Of a stretch of DNA of 19,032 nucleotides, positions 14,462 through 19,032 are shown in pieces. The position numbers and the translations under genes were made by a program. How positions within the stretch are numbered: position 1 is the first letter of the stretch; every line of letters starts with the position of its first letter. The notes beneath the pieces were generated by a model. It was given only the letters and a program-made list of their open reading frames with translations. It was not told where the DNA came from and ran no database searches. This stretch comes from SAT2750 sp963581185 (GTDB taxonomy: Bacteria > Planctomycetota > Planctomycetia > Pirellulales > Pirellulaceae): contig CAUZOB010000088.1 in assembly GCA_963581185.1 (NCBI GenBank), positions 1-19,032 on the forward strand, written 5' to 3'.

Positions 14462-15154
14462 GTGGTCACCACGCTGGTCACGACCGGCATGGTCCGCCGT
14501 ATTGCGGAGTCCTATGGAGTTCAAACTCGGGACCAGTTGCTGGTCGGATTCAAGTGGATCTGCAGTGCTATCGACCAGTACGGACCGCAGCACTTTCTCT
14601 ATGGTACGGAAGAGTCGCATGGCTTCCTGACCGGTACGCATGTCCGTGATAAGGATGGACCGAACGCCTGCCTGGCGATTTCTCAGCTGGCTGCCAAAGC
14701 CAAGGCTGCCGGGCAGTCTCTGGTGGAAAAGCTGGATTCGCTTTACTGGCAGCATGGCCTGCACGATGAACGTCTCTGGACGATCCGTATGGAAGGCTCA
14801 CAGGGTATGCAGCGGATGCAAGAACTGATGAGTCAATTCCGCCAGCAGCCTCCCAGCCAGCTTGGTGGCCAGCAGGTGGTCGCCATACGCGACTACCTGC
14901 AGCAGATCCGTCGAGAGGCGGACGGTAGCCAGCAGTCGCTGGCTGGCCCTCACGGAAACCTGCTGATCATGGAACTTGAAGAGACAGGTAACCTGGTCGC
15001 CGTACGACCGTCGGGTACAGAGCCGAAGATCAAGTTCTATGGCTTTGCCTACCGGCCCGCAGAACAGCTCAGTGACCTGCCCAGAGACCTGGCGGAGCTG
15101 CAAGCCCGTATGGACCAGGTGGAAAAAGAGATGCAGCAGCTGGCAGGTCTCTAG
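14462..15154 (+). CDS. Phosphoglucomutase/phosphomannomutase, C-terminal part of the broken gene
   Basis: The continuation of the gene beginning at 13331, in the same frame; sense codons actually resume at 14423. It carries the sugar-binding loop GTEESHG (residues 425-431 of the joined protein) and the phosphate-binding loop RPSGTEP (559-565), so the joined 607-codon product has all four mutase motifs and normal length for the longer phosphohexomutase type. The first possible restart is GTG 14462, which happens to have GAGG 5 nt upstream (14453-14456), so a separate C-terminal polypeptide of 230 residues could be made. Whether it could pair with the N-terminal part to give activity is unknown. 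The quinone-oxidoreductase-like gene follows after 44 bp on the same strand. Confidence 0.8.
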   Translation: MVTTLVTTGMVRRIAESYGVQTRDQLLVGFKWICSAIDQYGPQHFLYGTEESHGFLTGTHVRDKDGPNACLAISQLAAKAKAAGQSLVEKLDSLYWQHGLHDERLWTIRMEGSQGMQRMQELMSQFRQQPPSQLGGQQVVAIRDYLQQIRREADGSQQSLAGPHGNLLIMELEETGNLVAVRPSGTEPKIKFYGFAYRPAEQLSDLPRDLAELQARMDQVEKEMQQLAGL

Positions 15155-15198
15155 AACCCGACCTTGGCAGAACCGGACCACAAGCAGAGGAGCGATCG

Positions 15199-16197
15199 AT
15201 GACAATGAAAGCTGCCTTTATCCATCAGCCCTGCGGTGCCGACGAAATTCAGTACGGCGACCTGCCGCGGCCCCAGCCAACTGGCAGCCAGGTGCTGCTG
15301 AGAACGACCGCTATCGCTGTCAATCCGGTCGATACCTATGTCCGCAACGGGGCGATTTCATGGGAAATGCCCAGCCCCTTTATCCTCGGTTGTGACCTGG
15401 CAGGTGTGGTCGAAGAGCTGGGACCGGAGGCCGGTCAATTGAGCGTTGGAGACCGAGTTTGGGGGACGAATCAGGGCCTTTTGGGCCGGCAGGGGACCTC
15501 GGCCGAATACTGTGCTGTCGACGAGTGCTGGCTTTATCCAGTACCCGCTGGCGTGTCGGACGTGGACGCCGCCGCCTGTGCACTGGTTGGTGTGACGGCT
15601 CACCTGGGGCTGTTTCGTGAAGCCGGACTGAAGGCAGGCGAAACCGTCTTTGTCCACGGTGGCACGGGGGGCGTAGGTGCAATGGTTGTGCAGATGGCCA
15701 AGGCGGTGGGGGCACGCGTGATCACAACCGCCGGGAGCGAAGAGAAGGCTCAGCGATGTAGTGAACTGGGAGCGGACGTGGTGATCCAGTACAAGCAGCA
15801 GGACGAGCAGCAGGCCATCCTGGCGGCTGCACCGGATGGTGTTAACATCTTCTGGGAAACGCTGCGAGAACCGAACCTGGAAGGGATCGTGGAGGTCATG
15901 GCCGAGCGAGGACGGCTGATCCTGATGGCCGGTCGTGATGCCCGGCCGTCGTTCCCGGTTGGCCCGTTCTACGTCAAGGGCTGTTCAGCTCATGGTTTTG
16001 CGATGTTCAAAGCCAGCCCGGAAGAAATGCTGGCGGCGGCCGAGGATATCAATCGCTGGCTGGCCGATGGTTCACTGGTTAGCCAGATTGGCCGTACCAT
16101 GCCGCTCTCGCAGACCGCCGATGCCCATCGCCTGCAGGAGGACAACACGCTCTCAGGCAGCGGGACGCTGGCCGGAAAAATTGTGCTGCTGCCGTGA
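15199..16197 (+). CDS. Quinone oxidoreductase-like MDR family protein (NADPH-dependent)
   Basis: A 332-residue medium-chain dehydrogenase/reductase of the quinone-oxidoreductase (zeta-crystallin-like) branch. The N-terminal GroES-like fold contains AIAVNPVDTYVRNG (38-51) and LGCDLAGVVEELG (63-75); the nucleotide-binding loop is HGGTGGVG (153-160), followed by AKAVGARVITTAGSEEKA. The cysteine cluster of structural-zinc alcohol dehydrogenases is absent, as expected for this branch. It probably reduces quinones or enones with NADPH; the natural substrate is unknown. AGGAG (15188-15192) lies 6 nt before the ATG, a clear site compared with many neighbours, and a second in-frame ATG two codons later is less well placed. 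It follows the broken mutase gene by 44 bp and is convergent with uvrC. Confidence 0.9.
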   Translation: MTMKAAFIHQPCGADEIQYGDLPRPQPTGSQVLLRTTAIAVNPVDTYVRNGAISWEMPSPFILGCDLAGVVEELGPEAGQLSVGDRVWGTNQGLLGRQGTSAEYCAVDECWLYPVPAGVSDVDAAACALVGVTAHLGLFREAGLKAGETVFVHGGTGGVGAMVVQMAKAVGARVITTAGSEEKAQRCSELGADVVIQYKQQDEQQAILAAAPDGVNIFWETLREPNLEGIVEVMAERGRLILMAGRDARPSFPVGPFYVKGCSAHGFAMFKASPEEMLAAAEDINRWLADGSLVSQIGRTMPLSQTADAHRLQEDNTLSGSGTLAGKIVLLP

Positions 16198-16229
16198 CGG
16201 AAGCGGGCCAGCGACCACCCGCCAGGTGT

Positions 16230-17567
16230 TTAGCTGTCGAACGTTTTCTTGTGTCTCAGCACATGATGGTAGTGCTGGGCGAATCGATGCGACTCATCTC
16301 GCACATATTGCAACAGCCGCAGGGCATACGACCGTCGGCTTAACTGGATCGAGTCGGACTCGCCGGGCAGGAAGATCTCTTCCTGTTTCTTAGCCAGCGA
16401 GAGCAGTGTGGGTGGCTCGATCCGATGTTCCCGGAAAGCTGCCAGGGCGGCGGTCAGCTGTCCCTTGCCGCCGTCAATCAAGAGAATGTCCGGAAAGACG
16501 ACATCGGAGTCGTCACGACGTGTGTAACGCCGCGATACCACTTCGTGAATGCTGCGGTAATCATCGACCCCCTCGACACCGCGGATCTTGTAACGTCGAT
16601 AGCCCGGCTTGAAGGGCAGGCCGTCAATGAACTGGACCAGCCCGGCAACCGTCTGACCGCCACCCAGGTGGGCAATGTCGATGCCCTCGATTGTGCGCGG
16701 TTGCTGCTTCAGTCGCAGGACCTGCCGTAAGCCGGCCAACCCCTTCTTGGGGTCGATATAAAACACCTCCGGCTGGGCATGCGTGTCCAGTTCGCCCCGC
16801 TGGTCAAGCGTCTCCAGCATGTGAATTTCATCACGCAGCCGAGCTGCCTGTTCGAATTCAAGATCAGTCGATGCCTGCTGCATGTCGTTCTTCATCTGCT
16901 TGAGCAGGGACGTGCGTTTGCCGTCCAGGAATAGCTTGAGCCGCTTGATGTCACGCCCGTAGTCCTCAGCAGAGATTTGCAGGTTGCAGGGTGCGGTGCA
17001 CTGGTTGATGCTGGCCAGCAGGCAGGGGCGAAACCACTTCCACTTCTCGTCGTCGGCATCAATATCGAGGCCACATGTGCGAAACTTGAAGATCCGCTGC
17101 AACACCTGTACGGCACCGCGCAAGGCTCCGGCACTGGTAAAGGGACCGAATAACCTGGCGCCACTGGAGGGCGGTTCGCGGGTGACTTCCACACGTGGGT
17201 AATCTTCCCCGCCGGTGATCATCAAGTAGGGGAACGACTTGTCGTCCTTCTGCCCCTTGTTGTGCCGGGGCTGAATGTCCTTGATCAAGCGAGACTCCAT
17301 CAACAGAGCATCCACCTCGCTGTCGCACTCGAGGCAGTCGATATCGCAAATCTCTCCGACCCAGTATCCGGTGCGGGAATCGTCAGCGGCGGACTTGAGG
17401 AAATAGCTGCCAGCACGGCTGCGCAGATTGGCTGCCTTGCCGACATAGATCACCAGGTCGCTGGCATCCTTCATCAGGTAGACGCCCGGTGATTGCGGAA
17501 ACTGGCGTGCTTTTTCCGCCGCCTGCTGAAAGGCATTGTTCGGTGTGGTTTGCGGGGATTCTGCCAT
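16230..17567 (-). CDS. uvrC: UvrC-like excinuclease subunit lacking the C-terminal HhH region
   Basis: A 445-residue protein with most of UvrC, the nuclease that cuts both sides of DNA lesions in nucleotide excision repair. In order: GIY-YIG endonuclease domain (PGVY 27-30, IYVGK 40-44, NLRSR 47-51); four cysteines C165, C182, C190 and C194 at the spacing of the UvrC iron-sulphur site; a UVR helix pair for UvrB binding (about 218-252, with LEFEQAARLRDEI); and the RNase H-like second nuclease domain with GID (D297), LLIDGGKGQL (D365) and DESHRFA (424-430). It stops at about the point where other UvrCs continue into two helix-hairpin-helix motifs (E. coli UvrC is 610 residues). The adjacent gene starts immediately after, leaving no room for them. 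ATG 17567 is preferred; TTG 17588 is in frame. No strong ribosome site is visible. Confidence 0.93.
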   Translation of the reverse strand: MAESPQTTPNNAFQQAAEKARQFPQSPGVYLMKDASDLVIYVGKAANLRSRAGSYFLKSAADDSRTGYWVGEICDIDCLECDSEVDALLMESRLIKDIQPRHNKGQKDDKSFPYLMITGGEDYPRVEVTREPPSSGARLFGPFTSAGALRGAVQVLQRIFKFRTCGLDIDADDEKWKWFRPCLLASINQCTAPCNLQISAEDYGRDIKRLKLFLDGKRTSLLKQMKNDMQQASTDLEFEQAARLRDEIHMLETLDQRGELDTHAQPEVFYIDPKKGLAGLRQVLRLKQQPRTIEGIDIAHLGGGQTVAGLVQFIDGLPFKPGYRRYKIRGVEGVDDYRSIHEVVSRRYTRRDDSDVVFPDILLIDGGKGQLTAALAAFREHRIEPPTLLSLAKKQEEIFLPGESDSIQLSRRSYALRLLQYVRDESHRFAQHYHHVLRHKKTFDS

Positions 17568-17769
17568 CGAGCACGTTGGACCGGCCAAGCCATCGGTTAT
17601 CGGGTACGGCCATTGTAGTCTGCGGATCGATGGTCTTCGATCTCTCTCACTGTGGTCACTGTGTCAGCTCTTAAAGGACTCACCGCGAAGATTACAGGTC
17701 AGATGGGAAGGGGGGCAGAGTTGCCCAGTTGTCCAGAATACGGTGATGGCGTTTTTCCCAATAAAACCC

Positions 17770-17797
17770 TTGCAAGTCCGAGGCATGGCGTTAGACT
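17770..17797 (+). promoter_or_regulatory. Candidate sigma-70 promoter for mraZ
   Basis: A -35-like TTGCAA (17770-17775) and a -10-like TAGACT (17792-17797) are separated by 16 bp. Transcription would begin near 17804, immediately before the first TGGG palindrome, leaving a leader of about 160 nt. Confidence 0.4.
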
Positions 17798-17805
17798 GCT
17801 GTTTG

Positions 17806-17862
17806 TGGGGTTAAAGCCCATAAGAGGGATGAAGAGTCTAGTCAAATGGGTTTCAGACCCAT
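17806..17862. promoter_or_regulatory. Two matched TGGGN palindromes 41 bp apart, putative operators
   Basis: TGGGGTTAAAGCCCAT (17806-17821) and TGGGTTTCAGACCCAT (17847-17862) are both 16 bp and agree at 12 positions. In the second, perfect symmetry extends to 8-base arms (AAATGGGT / ACCCATTT, 17844-17864). In each, two TGGGN elements face each other across 5 bp. The centres are 41 bp apart, close to four helical turns. In E. coli MraZ binds TGGGN repeats separated by 5 bp upstream of its own gene, though there in direct orientation, so autoregulation by MraZ is plausible. The second dyad could alternatively form an mRNA hairpin. Confidence 0.5.
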
Positions 17863-17964
17863 TTCATGGAAGAACAGTGATGTCCAGGTAGGGACAAGAC
17901 GTGACAGAGACCACCCGTTGCGACCAAGTACCCCTTTTCGTGCCACTCCGTGGCCGTCCTGCCG

Positions 17965-18459
17965 ATGTCGAGCGAAAATCCAATACCAGGAACGTCCTTG
18001 CTGCTGGGCGAGTTTCGACGCTCGCTCGACGAGCGATATCGGCTTTCTGTCCCGCCGGATTTTCTCTCCGAGCAGGGGGACAACCGCTGGGTGCTGGTCA
18101 AGCAGCGGCCGGGAGCACTCAGTCTCTGGCATCGCGATCCCTGGCAACAGCAGCACGACGAGGGACTTCGCTGGGTCAGCGATCGGTATGCTGCCGGCAA
18201 GGTCACGCCGCAGGACGGCAGCCTGCAAAAGCTGGGACGATTGCTCTCCAGCCGTCATTGCGACGTGCAGTTGATGGGCCGAGGGCGACTGCTGGTTCCC
18301 GAGGGATTTCGAGAGTTTCTCGGTGTGGTAGCTGGCGATCCACTGATGATCGTGGGAGCTGCCGTCTGCGTCGAGATCTGGCATCCGCAGGCCTGGTTAG
18401 AGTACCTGCGAGAGGAAATGCCGGGATTTTGTGGGCTCTTCGAGCAACTGAGCAGCTAG
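17965..18459 (+). CDS. mraZ: MraZ-like transcriptional regulator
   Basis: A 164-residue protein with two SpoVT/AbrB-like modules typical of MraZ: LLGEFRRSLDERYRLSVPPDF (about 13-33) and GRGRLLVPEGFREFLGV (about 95-115), followed by VCVEIWHPQAWLEYL near 130-145. MraZ normally sits first in the division and cell-wall (dcw) cluster and binds DNA near its own promoter as a ring-shaped oligomer. The usual DxxGR signature is altered to DERYR in the first module and retained as GRGR in the second. The downstream partner rsmH (mraW) is absent: a gene-free stretch and then an opposite-strand gene follow. Starts possible in frame are GTG 17950 and ATG 17965; neither has a ribosome site, and I prefer the ATG because conserved sequence begins soon after it. 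Confidence 0.85.
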   Translation: MSSENPIPGTSLLLGEFRRSLDERYRLSVPPDFLSEQGDNRWVLVKQRPGALSLWHRDPWQQQHDEGLRWVSDRYAAGKVTPQDGSLQKLGRLLSSRHCDVQLMGRGRLLVPEGFREFLGVVAGDPLMIVGAAVCVEIWHPQAWLEYLREEMPGFCGLFEQLSS

Positions 18460-18795
18460 TGGCCAGTAACAGGCTGCCATTTTCAAGACAACGCGGGGTT
18501 GAGGTTCGCCCTCGACTTACCCGTGGGAAAGGAACACGGATGCGCTGGTCCGCGCTATGAAAGTAAGGATTTCGTAACCAACACCTGGGTAACGATGTCG
18601 GGATGCATTTAACCAGGGAACGGGTGCGAGTGGCAAGGATGCCACAACAAGTTGAATCATAGCCGGGCCAGCCATCTGTTGTTTTCGCCACACTGCCACG
18701 CCAGACGGGCCGCCGTGGGAATGGCCGGCACAAGTCAATGAGGTCCGAAGGACCGGCAGAACGCTGGCGCTCGGTGACAGGCAATGAAGCCAGTG
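18460..18795. other. Gene-free, hairpin-rich region after mraZ
   Basis: 336 bp between the convergent mraZ and DUF1844 genes. No protein-like frame is convincing. Short perfect hairpins are frequent: GAGG/CCTC (18501-18513), CCGTG/CACGG (18521-18539), GCGC/GCGC (18542-18555), GTGGCA-AGGA-TGCCAC (18630-18645) and GGTCC-GAA-GGACC (18742-18754). It does not match the RNase P, tmRNA or SRP RNA core sequences I know. It may hold terminators for both genes or an RNA gene. Confidence 0.45.
18630..18645. terminator. Perfect 6-bp hairpin GTGGCA-AGGA-TGCCAC
   Basis: A compact stem-loop with a 4-nt loop in the space between convergent genes. No T tract follows, so it may be a terminator only of a non-classical type, or a part of a longer RNA structure. 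Confidence 0.25.
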
Positions 18796-19032
18796 CTAGC
18801 TTTCACCCGACGCATCGCCACTCTCTGGTGGCAGTGACTCGATATTCAGGCAGAGCAATCTCAGCTGGTGCAGCATATTGGCGAGCATGGAAGTTTCGGC
18901 GTCGGTTCGATTGCCCTCGGTCTTCTCCTCGAGCAGTGCCAGCATGTCGATGCAATGTCGCGCCATGCCAACGTCGGCCGCATTCGTCTCGCCCTCGGCT
19001 TCTCCCCCTTGGCCGAGTGAAACCATCGCCTG
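18796..19032 (-). CDS. DUF1844 family protein (5' end beyond right edge)
   Basis: The last 78 codons of a minus-strand gene ending in TAG (18796-18798). The visible sequence QAMVSLGQ, then ARHCIDMLALLEEKTEGNRT and a following leucine-rich helix (MLHQLRLLCLN), is the core of DUF1844, a small bacterial family of unknown function common in Planctomycetes and other phyla. The ATG at 19026 is probably internal, because the family has conserved residues before the QAMVSLG segment; the real start should lie outside the window. The acidic tail PESGDASGES is short. No function can be assigned. Confidence 0.8.
   Translation of the reverse strand, partial: QAMVSLGQGGEAEGETNAADVGMARHCIDMLALLEEKTEGNRTDAETSMLANMLHQLRLLCLNIESLPPESGDASGES

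Larger units (their letters stand above)
17568..17964. other. Divergent uvrC-mraZ intergenic region
   Basis: About 397 bp without a convincing gene. The uvrC-proximal half (to about 17760) shows no feature I can name. The mraZ-proximal half holds a candidate promoter (17770-17797), two matched palindromes (17806-17821 and 17847-17862), and about 100 bp of leader before the mraZ start. Confidence 0.6.

Noticed and set aside
17844..17864. The perfect 8-bp dyad as an intrinsic terminator
   Set aside because: No T tract follows on either strand, and it lies just upstream of mraZ paired with a second similar dyad, which fits an operator better.
17901..18560. A 219-codon plus-strand frame overlapping mraZ
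   Set aside because: Arg/Ala-rich low-quality product in a different frame; the MraZ frame has conserved AbrB-like motifs.
18203..18784. A 193-codon minus-strand frame covering the gene-free stretch after mraZ
   Set aside because: Half of it is antisense to mraZ, composition is Arg/Ser/Pro-rich and no motif or ribosome site is visible.
18460..18795. RNase P RNA, tmRNA or SRP RNA in the gene-free stretch
   Set aside because: The conserved core sequences of these RNAs that I can recall are not present on either strand.
1..19032. CRISPR array, insertion sequence, integrase or phage genes
   Set aside because: I saw no regularly spaced repeats, transposase motifs or terminal inverted repeats; gene content looks like ordinary chromosome.

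Overview
The window (about 60% GC, roughly 19 kb) reads as a chromosome segment of a planctomycete. The clearest sign is the left-edge gene, a PSCyt1/DUF1549-type secreted cytochrome protein of the kind that is multiplied in Planctomycetes. A very large lipoprotein of no known function, weak Shine-Dalgarno sequences before many genes, a DUF1844 protein and an mraZ without its usual partners fit with this. I see no rRNA, tRNA, CRISPR array, insertion sequence or phage gene.

Layout: (1) 1-1715, minus, PSCyt1/DUF1549 protein running off the left edge. (2) 1880-2665, plus, L-fucose-dehydrogenase-like SDR. (3) 2670-5783, minus, 1037-residue lipoprotein. (4) 6151-10349, plus, a three-gene operon: UbiA-family polyprenyl-phosphate phosphoribosyltransferase, DprE1-like oxidase, and an AftB/GT89-like membrane glycosyltransferase. 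(5) 10411-13149, minus, a membrane-anchored double-module PpiC/SurA-like isomerase followed 21 bp later by a second SDR. (6) 13331-15154, plus, a phosphohexomutase broken by an in-frame TAG, followed by a quinone-oxidoreductase-like gene (15199-16197). (7) 16230-17567, minus, a short UvrC without the C-terminal helix-hairpin-helix region. (8) 17965-18459, plus, mraZ. (9) 18796-19032, minus, a DUF1844 protein running off the right edge.

The most interesting system is the 6151-10349 operon. In mycobacteria the homologous enzymes make decaprenyl-phosphoryl-D-arabinofuranose (UbiA/Rv3806c, then DprE1) and transfer arabinofuranose from it to the cell-wall arabinan (AftB/Rv3805c). Finding all three compactly together in a planctomycete predicts D-arabinofuranose (or D-ribofuranose) glycosylation of an envelope polymer or protein. 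The DprE2 reductase and the 5-phosphate phosphatase are not recognisable here.

Other points: a phosphohexomutase with every catalytic motif intact but split by one amber codon; two matched TGGGN palindromes 41 bp apart upstream of mraZ that look like operators; a 10-bp direct repeat at 21-bp spacing before the first SDR; and a hairpin-rich 336-bp gene-free stretch after mraZ.
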